From: Rachicladosporium sp. CCFEE 5018
Lineage: Eukaryota > Ascomycota > Dothideomycetes > Cladosporiales > Cladosporiaceae
Reading direction: 5' to 3'
Length of the DNA: 64,000 bases
NCBI GenBank assembly: GCA_002077045.2
Contig: KZ111157.1
Span: 372,001 to 436,000, forward strand
Made by a program: the position numbers and the translations under genes. Shown here piece by piece: positions 46,920-58,648 of this stretch. Below the pieces are notes generated by a model. It saw nothing but the letters and a program-made list of their open reading frames with translations. It did no database searches and was not told the DNA's origin. Every line of letters starts with the position of its first letter. Position 1 is the stretch's first letter.

Positions 46920-47841
46920 ACGGCGGGATATGGGATAGACTGGGTGGTTATGGCAATTGAGCGAGTTCCTGCGAGCGTTGATTTGGCTACATCAACCATG
47001 GAGTTCAATACGCATGCGTATGATTGTGCCATTGGCGCATGCTACCGGCTACTATCCCAGAGCAAACGATCGATGAGTTGGCATACCAATTCTCTCTTAG
47101 TCGTGAATTCTGAAGACGTCGCGGCGTCCAGTGTGTCGGTCGCTGTCCTGCGTAGCATCCTACCACCAACGGTGGATTCTAACCACTCATGACTCGTGAG
47201 TACGCAAAGCCGCAGCATCAACACGTCCAAGGACTCACTTCAACTAGAGACACCTTGCTTCGGATTAACACCCGCTATGATCACAGATCTCACACGAAGG
47301 TTCCTGATGAGTACCGAAACAGAGAACACAATCTCTTTGGACCCGCGGCTGGCTACGAATTCTCGATATTGCTGCTATTCAGTTGAGTGACTTGAGTCGG
47401 GTACACCGTGACGGCGAACGGCTCACGGACAATTCTATGCTCATCAAGAGGTACCACGAGGCACGGGCGTGGAGCCCGGCCGTACTGTCGGACTGATTGA
47501 CCAGCGGAGGGATTGCTCATCAGATCACCCCGCCCCTTTGCCAAGCCAGGAACAGCATTGGCAAACTCCACTCCCCACATCCCCCTCCTCTTGGTATCAC
47601 TGCGTCAAGCTGCATGCAACGACAGATCAACCTGACGCGACCAGCTTTGGGCGTGTGGACCCGCAAACGTCGTACTGGGAGTGGAGTGCTCTTCCATCGC
47701 GGTGCCTGGTTGCCATGTGACGGGCAATGATGCCGCCGAGTCGTGATATCGCTTGGCGAAGGATGTCCTCCAGGCATAAAGACGAGGGCATCGGCCCATG
47801 TGAGCATCTTTCCACTGCCTCATTCTTCCAGAGCCGTAATT
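46920..47841. other. Intergenic ABC / glucosidase, right copy
   Basis: About 920 bases, similar to 42153-43076. The stretch from about 47400 to the glucosidase start is close to identical between the copies. No gene supported. Confidence 0.5.
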
Positions 47842-50800
47842 ATGGCTTTCACCAAGTTTCTCGCGCTTGCCACAGCGCTGATCGCCACGGTCATCGCGCA
47901 AAGCGAAGCTGGGGTTGACCCGCTTGCGACTCCGCAAGACGACCTCTACACAAAGAATCTCACTACCTGCCCTGGCTATGTTGCTACGAACCACTGGCAG
48001 ACAAGATCAGGCTTCTACGCCGACCTTTCGCTCGCAGGTCCGGCTTGCAATATTTTCGGTATTGACCTGCAGGATCTGAAGCTAGAGGTCGAGTACCAGA
48101 CCGAAGATCGCCTTCATGTCAAGATCAAGGACACGAACAATACCGTCTATCAAGTACCAGATGAGATCTTCCCTAGGCCTGGCTATGGGCAATGGTGCTC
48201 GCCGAAGAACTCTAAATTGAAGTTTGACTTCGTGGCGGACCCGTTCTCCTTCTCCGTGTCAAGGACCGATACAGGCGAATTGCTGTTCGACACAAGTGGC
48301 AGCAAACTAGTGTTCGAGAACCAATACATTTACCTGAATACGAAGCTCTCGGAGAAATCGCACTTGTATGGTCTTGGTGAGTACAGGCTGTATTTCAGCA
48401 CCACCGTTGGAAGCTGACATGTGTGTGACTCTAGGCGAGCACAGCGACAACTTTATGCTGAACAGCACCAACTACACTCGCACGATCTATACTCGCGACG
48501 CATATGGCACGCCCCAAGGCCAAAATCTCTATGGCGCACACCCGATTTACTTCGACCACCGAGGAGATGCCACCCACGGAGTCTTCCTGCTCAACTCCAA
48601 CGGCATGGACATCTACATCGATAACGGACATCTTGAATACAACCTGATTGGTGGCGTGATTGATTTGTACTTCATTGCTGGACCTGGACCCAAGGATGTT
48701 GCCCAGCAGTACGCCGAGATCACCCAGCTTCCTCAGATGACTCCCTACTGGGGCTTAGGATTTCACCAGTGCAGATACGGCTACCAAGATGTGTACAATG
48801 TCGCAGCTGTCGTGGCCAACTATTCCACTGCTGGAATACCGCTCGAAACAATGTGGACCGACATTGACTATATGGAGCTTCGCCGTATCTTCACTCTCGA
48901 TCCGGAACGTTTCCCCGCAGCTCTTGTCAAGGATCTTGTGGACACAATTCACGCCCGTGACCAGCACTACGTCGTGATGGTCGACCCTGCAGTGTGGTCC
49001 GCTGGACCCAACATAGCTCTCGATACTGGGCTTGCATATGACATCTTCATCAAGGACAATGACACCGAGCCGTACACTGGCGTGGTCTGGCCTGGGCCAA
49101 CTCACTTCCCGGATTGGTTCCATCCCAACAGTCAGAAATACTGGACTGAGCGATTCCTTACATTCTTCGACGGCGTCAACGGTCCAGACATCGATGCGCT
49201 TTGGATCGACATGAGTAAGCCTGCAGATTGTTAGTGAATAAGCCCACACTGACTTACTGTAACAGATGAGCCCGCCAACTTCTACAACCGTCCATACCCT
49301 GGCAATAACACCACCCCTGAGCAATTCGCCATCAACGACGGACAACCACCTCAACCTCCGCCAGTACGGAGTGGGCCAGACGCCCCCATTCCTGGCTTTC
49401 CCGCTAGTCTGCAGCCGGGCTTCGAAGCTGATGCTGCAGTCAATAAGCGCGACGCTATCGTAAAGCGTCAAGGAGGACGTGGCGGACGCGGTGCCGGCAG
49501 ATGGAGATCGTCTCGCCACCAGTGGGGCCAGGGTGGGCGTGGATATCGCGGATCTGGCTGGCAAGGCGGCAAGCAGGCTGGGAGTGGATGTGGTCCAAAT
49601 CAGTGTCTCGGCTCGCCCAACCGTGAGCTGATTCAGCCACCTGTAGGTTTACTCCTGGCTCACGAATATACGCAAGAGCGCCATCCGCTGACATAGTCCA
49701 CAGTACATGATCCAAAATGGCGCCGGCGCAACGCTCGCGGACGGTACTACGGACACCGACCTCGTACAGTACGGTGGTTTGACGCAATACGACACGCACA
49801 ATCTATACGGTGCTATGATGTCTTCGGAGTCTCAGCAGGCTATGCTTGCCAGACGCCCAGATGTTCGCCCGCTCATCATCACCCGCAGCACCTTCGCTGG
49901 CTCTGGCAAGGATGTCTCGCACTGGCTTGGTGGTACGTTTCTGGTTGATGCCCAAAACCACTCGCAAGAGCTGACAGCCGGTGACAGACAATCTTTCCGA
50001 ATGGTTCCAGTACCGTTTTTCGATCTCGCAGATTTTGCAGTTCGCATCTCTGTACCAGATCCCAGTCGTCGGTTCTGACGTTTGTGGTTTCGGTGGGAAT
50101 GTCACGGAGACACTGTGTGCTAGGTGTGTTGCATGTCACTATCACTTCCTTCGCAGTCCCACTGATACAGATCAGGTGGGCAACTCTCGGAGCCTTCTAC
50201 ACATTCTATCGCAACCACGCCGAGATCTCTGCGAATGACCAAGAGTTCTACCGATGGGCATCTGTCACTAAGGCAGCTCAGAACGGTATCTCGATTAGAT
50301 ACCAGCTCCGTAAGTCGGAATCTGAATATGATGTCAGCGGAAGCTAATAGTTCGTAGTCGATTACATCTACACTGCCATCTACCAGCAGAATCAGACCGG
50401 TCTCCCATCGCTCAATCCGCTATTCTTCAACTACCCGAATGATGCGAACACATACCCCATCGATCTCCAATTCTTTTACGGCGAAGGCATCCTGGTCAGC
50501 CCCGTCACCGAAGAGAACGCCACTCGCGTTGATTTCTACTTACCAGACGATATCTTCTACGACTTCAAGACTGGTGAGCCAGTCCGTGGTGAGGGCGCAT
50601 ACCGCTCCGCCGAGGTCGAGCTCACTGAGATTCTGGTCCACTACCGCGGCGGCATCGTCTACCCGCTCAGGATCGAGAGCGCCAACACCACTACCGCGCT
50701 ACGCACGAAGGGCTTCAACATCGTCATTGCGACTGGCCTCGACGGCACCGCTAAAGGCTTGCTTTACCTCGACGACGGTGTGTCGCTCAAGCAAAACACT

Positions 50801-51013
50801 GTCTCGGAGATCGACTTCGAGTACAAGGATGGGACGCTTAGCATGACTGGGTCCTTTGATTATGATGCTGGAGTCAATGTGGAAGCCATCACTGTGCTGG
50901 GTGCTACGAGTAAGCCGGACGGAGTTGAAGCGGACTTCGACGAGGCCAACCAGAAGTTGGTCCTTCATGTTGATGTGCCATTGACGAAGAAGGCGAGCGT
51001 GAAGATCTTCTAG
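47842..51013 (+). CDS. Secreted GH31 alpha-glucosidase, intact copy
   Basis: Extracellular alpha-glucosidase that releases glucose from maltose, starch oligomers or related glucans. Seven exons: 47842-48376, 48435-49214, 49266-49642, 49704-49932, 49988-50123, 50176-50309 and 50358-51013; all frames agree and the product is 948 aa. It has signal peptide MAFTKFLALATALIATVIAQ, the N-terminal GH31 domain, then catalytic WIDMNEPANF with nucleophile Asp437, and RSTFAGSGKDVSHWLGD with the acid/base Asp641 split by an intron. Between them lies an Arg/Gly-rich insertion after NKRDAIVKRQGG, with two Lys-Arg pairs that could be Kex2 sites. Several N-glycosylation sites (NNT, NST) occur. It sits between ABC copy 2 and kinase copy A. 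Confidence 0.94.
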
Positions 51014-51356
51014 ACACGACTAAATGATGGTCGGTGAAACCAGATAAGAAGTGAAGGCAATAATAGCATACGGCCGCACAAGCAAAGGTAATGAGCTTAC
51101 GGAAACATCGATGGAGGCAGTATTACATGTAGCTGCAGACCCCGCAGGCTCATATCAAAGATGTCACCCTTTCCGATGAAGAGGTTTCACTGTTGATCAG
51201 GCAGGTATTATTGTTGCCATCCACCTTCCCAAGTTTCGCAGACAACAACCATTTTCTTTGCACACGTACAATTCAGTCTCCAACCACGCTACTTCGTACA
51301 ACATCGTCATGAATTACTAACACAGCAGGTATATCGAAGCAAACGCATGATGAACG
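51014..51356. other. Glucosidase 3' UTR / kinase 5' region, left copy
   Basis: About 340 bases, similar to 59806-60150. It holds the glucosidase 3' flank and the kinase promoter or leader; an upstream ATG at 51347 opens a 14-codon overlapping ORF. Confidence 0.5.
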
Positions 51357-54300
51357 ATGCGCTGGTCGGACGGCAGACGAAGAGCGCCTAGCGTTACTCA
51401 GTCGGAGAGACCATCATCACTGCGTGCGCGGGCATCGCGGATATTCCATCGCTCACCTTCGACCTTCTCTCTCCGATCAGCCACCTCATCAATTTCGAAA
51501 TCTACGAGCGGAAAATCCAAGCGTCGCTCCAGTCTGAGCGGTCGACTGAAGCCTTTCCTGGTCAAGATGGGCCTACAGCGCAGTGAGTCTACTGGCCCAT
51601 AGGCCAGTGATCGCGTTGCTGTCACTGACTCCTCACCCAAGAACCGACAGCATCGCATAAGACTACCGCGCAGTTACCAACACAGCGCCGTGTGACTCTC
51701 CCTGCCCCAACTAGGCACCAACCCCATCGCACGCCTTCCGACATCCTTCGAGTACGATCACCTCGCAGGTCACAATCATGCAACCGCATCTCCAGCGAAG
51801 AGCACCCATCCTCGCGTTTAGCCCGTAAGCGCTCTGTCCGGTTCGCCGGCGTCAATTCCAGCGGTGGTGGCGGGCAACTCGATGGCGCCTCCAGTGACGG
51901 TGCGGATATATCTTGTGGCCCTGACTCCGAGGATTCTGGTCGCAGTAAGCTCTCGCATCGCCTCTCGGAGTGTTTCGAGACACTCAATGGGAAGCTGAGT
52001 CTGACGAGTGGGAACGATACTGTGCTGTACCGCAAGAAGAGCCATGCAAGGCCACTGGTACCGCTTATCGATACAAAGCCAGTGGCGTTGGCCAGCAGAG
52101 GAGTGAGAACTCCGAGCCCAGCATCGACACGAGGAGACTCGGCACAGTACACCGGCGCTTCGCCAGCGGGTACAGCGTCAACGGCGGCGACTTCGTTTGG
52201 CTCCTCGCCAAGATCTGCATCGTCTGCCAAGCGAAACACTGCGGACGATAGCATGTTCCAGAGCAAAGCATTACCCATCAGTGAAGAGACCGCCCTGCCG
52301 CCGATCGAGGAAGACACAGGCAAATTCCTTGTGATCCCTCAGCAGGAAGCAAATGTCGAAAGTGAGCCCACGGTAGCTACTGTCGAGGCTGCAGCGGCTG
52401 CAAAGAGCTATCTGGAAATGCACTTCAATGGACTAGTAATGGAGCCAGCTTCGCCTCGCAGCTTGAGAAGGCGGAGACTCGAGCGTGAGCTGTGTAGACT
52501 CCGCGTCTCCCACGATGATCGCATACGTGCGCGCAGAGAATGGCTCCGTTCTGAGTCCGATCATCTGCGGCAGATGCGTGCGCTGAAGACCAGCTCCATT
52601 GATCGGCATAGCGTCAAAGGCATTGCGATTGCAGGCTACGATGTCGTCCGCGTGCTGGGGAAGGGCAGCTTCGGAATCGTCCGGCTCGTCACAGAACGCA
52701 ATCAAGTCAAGTCGGCCACGAGTAAGCATGCGGTAGCCGGTCGTCTCGACGGCAAAGATGGGACTATCGAGTATGGCCTTCCTACTGGCAAGCCACTCTC
52801 CGATGTCTATGCCATGAAAGTCATACGCAAGTCTGAGATGCTGCGGAGCTGTCAGGAAGGCCATCTCCGCGCTGAGCGAGACTTCCTTGTCAATGCTGAA
52901 GGCTCCCGCTGGGTGGTGCCGTTGATCGCCAGCTTCCAAGACAACACAAACCTATACCTCGTGATGGAGTACATGATCGGCGGCGACTTCCTGGGTCTAC
53001 TCCTGCGTGAAGACGTCCTCGATGAGCAAGTCGCCAAGTAGTACATGGTGGAGATGATCCTCTGCATCGAAGAAGCGCACAAGATGCAGTGGATACACCG
53101 AGACGTCAAGCCGGACAACTTCCTCATCTCCGCTTCTGGACATCTGAAGATCTCGGACTTTGGGCTTGCGTTTGATGGGCACTGGTCGCATAGCCAGTCC
53201 TATTACTCCAATCAGCGGCACTATCTGATGGACAAGCTGGGTATCACGGTCGCTGGCGACGACGAGGACCTCGCTGATGAGCTCGCGATGCATGGCGATG
53301 GTCACAATGAAGCCCCATTCCGTCGGAGTCCTCAGTCGCAGGGCGGGAAGCGAGATCCATTGGAGCACGCCAAGCGGGAAGGTCTGCTGACTTGGCGGAA
53401 TCGAAACGAGCGACGAAAGCTTGCCAGAAGTGTTGTCGGTACCAGCCAGTATATGGCACCAGAGGTCATCCTCGGCCAGCCTTATGACGGACGATGCGAT
53501 TGGTGGAGCATCGGAGTCATCCTGTACGAGTGTCTGTACGGCCGGACGCCGTTCTACGACAACAACAGGCAAAGGACTAAGGAGAACATTGTCTCGCATC
53601 GCTCCACGTTGATGTTCCCGGTCATCGAGCGCTGGGCTCGTCCGACTTCAGAAGCACGGGTCCAGCTTTCGCCGCTGGGCGATGATGTCGTGGACCTGAT
53701 GCAGGGCATGATCACAGATCGAGACTCCCGACTGAGCTCCAGACAATATCGACAGCAGGAGCCTCGCCTCGGTCGCCGCGCCTCGAATGCATCAAGCTCG
53801 CAGACGAAGCATGTCTACCCCAATGATGCCGAGGAGATCAAAGCCCACCCCTTCTTCCGAGGCGTGCCATGGGCGCATCAGCATCGCATGCAGCCGCCAT
53901 TCATTCCACGAATCCGCGAGAAGCAGAGTATCACGAAGTATTTCGAGGACGAGAAGGACATTGTCAGCGATGAGTCCTCTACATACACCAGTCTGCGAGA
54001 GAAAATCGCCGATGAGTCCGGAGACACCAAAGTCGCAGCCATGCTCGGACCGGCATATTTCTCTCGCTGGAAAGCGGACCGCCTCGCTGAAGAGAAACGT
54101 GACCTCGGCTTCGAAGAGATCACTGACGAGGAGTTGCAGGCGATCAAGGAGCACTACGGCTCCTCGTACCTAGGCTGGAAGTCTGAGCGTATTGCCTGTG
54201 TCTTTGCCGAGCGCATGGAGAAAGACGAACCACCAGCGTACTCTGTGCCTAAGGCGAGGAAGGAGAAGAAGCGGCCCAGAGACAAGATGTTGCGAGATCC

Positions 54301-54475
54301 GAAAATGGGAAGGAAAGTCATGGAGATCAGAAAGCAGAAGGCGTTCTTTGGGTATACTTATCGGAGACCTAAGGCTGTGCAGATCGAGGTTGGAGGACGG
54401 GCGACTTGGAAGAGAGCAGCTAGGTCCACAGTGTGGAATGTGGCGAGTGGGAGTGGGGAGAGGGCTACCTCTTGA
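51357..54475 (+). CDS. NDR-type AGC protein kinase, copy A, with an in-frame TAG
   Basis: Exon 1 is 51357-51582 and exon 2 is 51642-54475; the 59-nt intron is canonical, and together they form 1,020 codons with a TAG at codon 542 (53039-53041). The N-terminal ~330 residues are Ser/Arg-rich and disordered. The N-terminal coiled coil and the NDR-type N-lobe follow: GKGSFGIV at 415-422, catalytic Lys468 in YAMKVIRKSEML, and SRWVVPLIASFQDNTNLYLV. The stop lies in VAK-TAG-YMVEMILCIEEAHK, where the family has an aromatic residue. After it the C-lobe is complete: IHRDVKPDNFLI (Asp563), SDFGLAFDGHW, the long NDR insert, YMAPEVILGQPYDGRCDWW and a C-terminal extension. NDR kinases control polarity and septation. 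Either the stop is read through or reinitiated, or the gene is dead. Confidence 0.85.
53039..53041 (+). other. In-frame TAG shared with kinase copy B
   Basis: The context is gcc aag TAG tac atg gtg gag. One G-to-A change from TGG would create it. An ATG lies three bases after the stop, in the same frame. Confidence 0.95.
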
Positions 54476-54728
54476 TGGATCTCAACACCTAGGATGCTTC
54501 CAAGATGACTTTTGCAGGATGGACGCTGCGATCAGCCCTAGTAAATTAGCGGTAAAGACTTCAGTCACGAGTTCTCTGCCTTCACCGGAAATCTCGAGTG
54601 GTGCGACTCAGCCTGTCGAGTTGAAGTTTAGGTATCACATTCACTCTATACATTACTTTACGCTGTCGTAGCGCGCATAGAAAGTTGAAACACGATCCCG
54701 ATGATCAGACAAATCAGTGAGACAGGGC

Positions 54729-55410
54729 TCACAGCAATGCAGCAAACAGCAGCGTAGCGATAGCTGCTGTGCCATACCAAGCTGAGCCTCCACCGATACT
54801 CCTTGCCACGCCAGTCTTTGCGTCAGCCGTGAGGTTGTACAATGAGATCGCGAGGACACCGCCGCAGATTTCCGACGCATTGCCATCGCAGGCGTAATTA
54901 CAACGAGTTGCGTCCAAGGACTCCGAGGCAAGCGAGAGCGATCGCCCACAGTAGCATTCACGGCCTTGCAATATGTTAGATCCTGGGGAACTTGCAAACG
55001 GGACCTGAGGCATGGACCCACCGTACTCGAGACCAGCGAATTGAGTGTGACTTCCATTGGCTGCTGTCGAGCAATACTCGAGGCACGAAGAGATGGTCAT
55101 GGTGTTGTTAGCGGACTACGATGTTTCAGTGTCACCTCGATAAGTACATGATCTGGTCGTCAGTTCTCACTGTCACTCCGATCAACGCTCGGGATCCATC
55201 AGATATGCCCGTGGTCTCATTCCAGCAGCCAGCATACGTGTATCCGGATCCAGTTGGCAAAGCTCTCGCGCTCGATGCCGCTGTAGTGGGATAGACCATC
55301 GGGGTGTCTTGGGCCAAGGTGCATCGCGAGAAAAGGAGGGTCAGTAATGAGGTGACGAAAAGAGTGTACATCGCGACTGCGACAGGACTTGTAGATATCG
55401 GAAGTCTCAC
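54729..55410 (-). CDS. GPI-anchored WSC-domain protein, copy A
   Basis: A 208-aa secreted protein. Exon 1 (55410-55171) encodes a signal peptide (TLFVTSLLTLLFSRCTLAQ) and the start of a WSC domain, YTYAGCWNETTG; exon 2 (55115-54729) completes it. The intron is 55 nt, canonical and in frame. The WSC domain shows MTISSCLEYC, FAGLEYGG, ECYCGRSL, CNYACDGNASEICGG and ends SLYNLTA, with the expected eight cysteines. The C-terminus GGSAWYGTAAIATLLFAALL has a hydrophobic end typical of a GPI signal, preceded by small residues. WSC proteins sit in the cell wall or membrane, act as carbohydrate binders or stress sensors, and need no catalytic domain. It lies downstream of the kinase, convergent, 250 bases apart. 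Confidence 0.88.
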
Positions 55411-56071
55411 AGGAGTCTGAGATCGAAGCTGAGGGGATGTTGTCGCACGCGTGGAATCATTGATACGGAACTCCAGGCCATCGGAACACGCTAAGGGCGA
55501 TCACAAAGCCACACCCGCAGGCCCCCCGTTGCTCCAAATAGACCTTCACCAAGCCTTGAGCACCAGCTCGAAGGTGAATGGAGGTGACGACCAGGAGATA
55601 TGGACATCAGAAATTGGCAAAAGATACTGCCTCGCGAGCAATGTCAAGACGTTCTTCTACGCGCGTCATCAGCTCCACGAGGTGCATGATGCAGTGTACG
55701 ACTTGGACACCCATACGTATCCTGTACTGGGACGGCAATGTCTGCGGTGAAAGCATGGCAATGTTGAAGCCGACGGCAGATCTGCTTATTCTACCACGCT
55801 TGTTGCACTGCACCATGGTGGGAATGCCCAGCACCACGACGGGACGATGGCGAGAGTCTTGCCGGTCACGCGACATCAGGTTGTGAGCCAAAATCTCGAA
55901 TAGAGTCACGAGCTGATCGTTGAGCGAATCGCATGTTGTGTTGCAGAAGACCGCCATACCATGGCCAATGGCTACGGAGCTGAAGGTCAAGTTGCGGCCG
56001 ACTCTCGTCAGCTAGCGCAGTTCGAGACTTACTGCTGACCACAACCAAGGGGTTGCCCATCATAGGCGAGG
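55411..56071. other. Intergenic, start of unique DNA between duplicated blocks
   Basis: About 660 bases beyond the WSC start. From roughly 55210 onward, comparison with the right copy is not possible because the window ends at 64000. Short ORFs only. Confidence 0.4.
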
Positions 56072-57502
56072 ATGAAGAACATCTGCACCACGCAAAACGC
56101 AGCATATTACTTCCGTAGCCAGCGCCGCTCGCCTTATTGGACTCTCTTGAAGTTAGTATACTTTTCTAGTCGTCTTCACTTGCACAATTTTTCACCCAGA
56201 CTCGATATTCCGCAAGCAAGAACTGCCTGCTTTTTTCGTCTTCACTGGACTGCTCCTAACGTCCAAGATGCCGTGAATTGGAAGCCAGCTGCTGCTCGTC
56301 GCTCAGCGGCACTATTGGATTATCAAGACACCGATCAAGAACCCAACACGGCTAAGGGCATTCGAGGCAAGATGCAGCACGAAAGCGTTCCTTCGCATTC
56401 ACACGCAGATGAAATGCAGCTGCGTTACCGTCACCGTACAAAGAGCGAGCCCACGAAGTGCGCGTACGCGAAAGCTGGCGGGATAGCGCAATATCCAGAG
56501 GACGTTGATACGACCAGATTGAATCTCGTCTCCCACGTCGAGGCCCTCGATCTGAACGCGATCTTCCAGTTCGCTAAGCTGCCCCCGGAACTCAGGCAGC
56601 AGATCCACGACAATCTCCTGACATTTGAGCCCGGTGCTGGCCACTGCTACCCACAGATGTTGCGAACTTCGAAGTGGGTGTATACTGAGGCGAGGGACAT
56701 CATAGCAAAGGCGAATGAGATCGAAATCGAGATTTGCTCCACTGCCTGGCCTAGCTCGTTCTTAGTTCCCCACTGGCCAGGTGTCTGGCAGCTTGCACCT
56801 CCTCCCGGCGTTACAGGCATACCACTCGTGACAGTGACGGTTCCGGTCCACACGCAAGCTGGCCCTCGTCCACCGGTGTATATCTACGGGCAGACATACG
56901 ACAAGTGTACGCTTACGGTCTGCATCTTGATTGCAGGCGCGCTCGTTCACCATTGCAATGTCACGGACATGCATGTCCTGGAGGTGTGGGATATGTGGCC
57001 ACTCTGGATGCGCAGGGCAGAGAAGCTCAGCATCAGCGTGGATCGTAGGGAGGGTGTGCCGGGGTCCATATACCATGGAGCATCACCGCATGTCTACGTA
57101 GAACAGCTGCTTCTGAGCCTTGGCTCTGTCGCAAAGGCATGTAAAAGACTGCACTTCTCCCACGCTGGCACTGATGAGTATTGCATGGGCCGAATTAATG
57201 CGAGTATCATGGCAACGTCCGCGTTCCCTGGCGTCGGGAAGGTCCTGGACCCTCCGCTCGAGGCGTCTACAGAAAAGAGGGCGAAGCAGATCAACATTGC
57301 CTCTCGCGTGTTCGAGATCATCGAAGACATGTCGCAAATCCTGACGGTGGCATCCTTGTTGTGCGAATGCGGAGTTTTCTATCCAATGCAGGTCTGTGAT
57401 GTAGCTGCTCTGCCCGGGTTGCTTCAGTCTCTGACAGTGAACGAGAAGCTACGAGCTGCTCGCCCTCGCTGGCTGCATGGACTGAACCTGCCTGCCGTGT
57501 AA
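56072..57502 (+). CDS. F-box-like hypothetical protein
   Basis: An uninterrupted ORF of 476 codons. The first ~100 residues are atypical and may be non-coding leader; an in-frame ATG at 56372 (MQHESVPSHSHADEMQ) is a plausible start, which would give a 376-aa protein. Around residue 168 of the longer form, AIFQFAKLPPELRQQIHDNL matches the F-box-like N-terminal motif seen in large Dothideomycete families, followed by CYPQMLRTSKWVYTEARDII, another typical block. The rest, with GPRPPVYIYGQTYD and SLGSVAKACKRLHFSH, has no named domain. No signal or membrane segment. F-box-like proteins may act in ubiquitin ligase complexes, but these expanded families are mostly untested. Nothing similar occurs in the other module copy within this window. 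Confidence 0.68.
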   Translation: MKNICTTQNAAYYFRSQRRSPYWTLLKLVYFSSRLHLHNFSPRLDIPQARTACFFRLHWTAPNVQDAVNWKPAAARRSAALLDYQDTDQEPNTAKGIRGKMQHESVPSHSHADEMQLRYRHRTKSEPTKCAYAKAGGIAQYPEDVDTTRLNLVSHVEALDLNAIFQFAKLPPELRQQIHDNLLTFEPGAGHCYPQMLRTSKWVYTEARDIIAKANEIEIEICSTAWPSSFLVPHWPGVWQLAPPPGVTGIPLVTVTVPVHTQAGPRPPVYIYGQTYDKCTLTVCILIAGALVHHCNVTDMHVLEVWDMWPLWMRRAEKLSISVDRREGVPGSIYHGASPHVYVEQLLLSLGSVAKACKRLHFSHAGTDEYCMGRINASIMATSAFPGVGKVLDPPLEASTEKRAKQINIASRVFEIIEDMSQILTVASLLCECGVFYPMQVCDVAALPGLLQSLTVNEKLRAARPRWLHGLNLPAV

Positions 57503-58648
57503 TGTGCGCGTCGGACATATAATAGATTATTGGATCTCCTGTGGCATCACGAGTGGTATCGTCCGGAAGTGTCATCAGAGACCGAACGGTCACTGGAGGA
57601 GCTTTCGAAATTCGTCCATGATTTGGCCGAGTATCGGGGGTTCGGCTAGGGGACGTTGAGTTGTAGCTGAGTTCGAAACGATCCGCCATCAAGTCTATAA
57701 GGCGAATCACTCGAAGTTAAAGGCGAGGTCATTATGACCGTGACGCTACAGCACGGACTGCCAGCACCACAGAGACTGGGCGCTACCTACAGTGAGTAAT
57801 GGGTCAGGTCGTCAGCTAGAGACAAGGTAGGTCGTCGACGCATCGCATAAATCCAGTAACAGCATCGCGAAGCCTAACGCTTGTCAACGCTGTCTGCCAC
57901 ATGGCCTGCAAGTGCCGTGTTCACTGAGAGTATCAATTAATGGCTCCATGCCGATCCTAACTTCGCATCGCAATGTCTTGCTAACGTCCCCACCCATGTG
58001 AGACAGCACAAGAGCGTGTCTTGTTGCCTCGAGGGAGCCATCGTAATCTCGTATTGTCGTCGGTCGAACAATTCATTACGTGTGATTCTCAAAACGTAGT
58101 CAGTGAAGATGAAACCAGTCCGGCATGCCGTGCAGCGTCCTAACTGGGGTTCGTCGGTTCGTCTCGCTAGGGTTGCGTACTTGGCGCGCGATTACTGGAG
58201 CAAGGTGCGCCAGGGGTCAGATGAGGCGCCTCCGTGATACGCGGCTACGCGGTACCAACTCCGGCATACGATTGGTCAGGATGTTGACCATAATATAAAC
58301 CCAGTCTTGCCATTGTAAGTGTTGTGGGTTTGCTCACATCGATCAGAAACCAGTCGGCTTGCAAGTGAAGTATCACCGACCTCCGCGACAGTAACTTCGT
58401 AGGGAAAGCACGTTGCACGCAGGTTGACAAGGATCTGCTTCGTCCGGCAGGGTCTTGCCGAAACTCAAGCATCGGTAAAATGACGTAGCGCCGCATGCCG
58501 TGCATCTCACACAGCGCTGTCACCTCTTGTAATTTCGAGTTCGTCTAATTGGGGAACACTCAATGAAGGCATACCGTGAAGCGTCTCCCTGTCGATACAG
58601 CCTGCGCCATCTCTGGTGCACGGTGGAAGGTGGATCGGGGAGGGCAGT
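57503..58648. other. Intergenic, nothing recognised
   Basis: About 1.15 kb. Overlapping ORFs on both strands lack recognisable products; no repeat or RNA gene was seen. Confidence 0.4.

Larger units (their letters stand above)
44409..49030. repeat. Duplicated segment 1, right copy
   Basis: Paralogous to 39484-44264, offset about 4.77 kb; about 160 bases shorter because the copy-1 intron is missing. Coding frames are all open. Confidence 0.9.
50251..55208. repeat. Duplicated segment 2, left copy (glucosidase 3' end, kinase, WSC)
   Basis: Paralogous to 59043-64000, offset about 8.79 kb. Similarity is uneven: the glucosidase 3' end, kinase 5' end, and from about 54170 onward are nearly identical, while about 52250-54170 (kinase middle) differs at roughly one base in ten, mostly at third positions. 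Confidence 0.9.

Noticed and set aside
53030..53041. Tiny intron (gtcgccaagtag) that would remove the kinase TAG
   Set aside because: Twelve bases is far too short to be spliced, and it would delete conserved residues before YMVEM.
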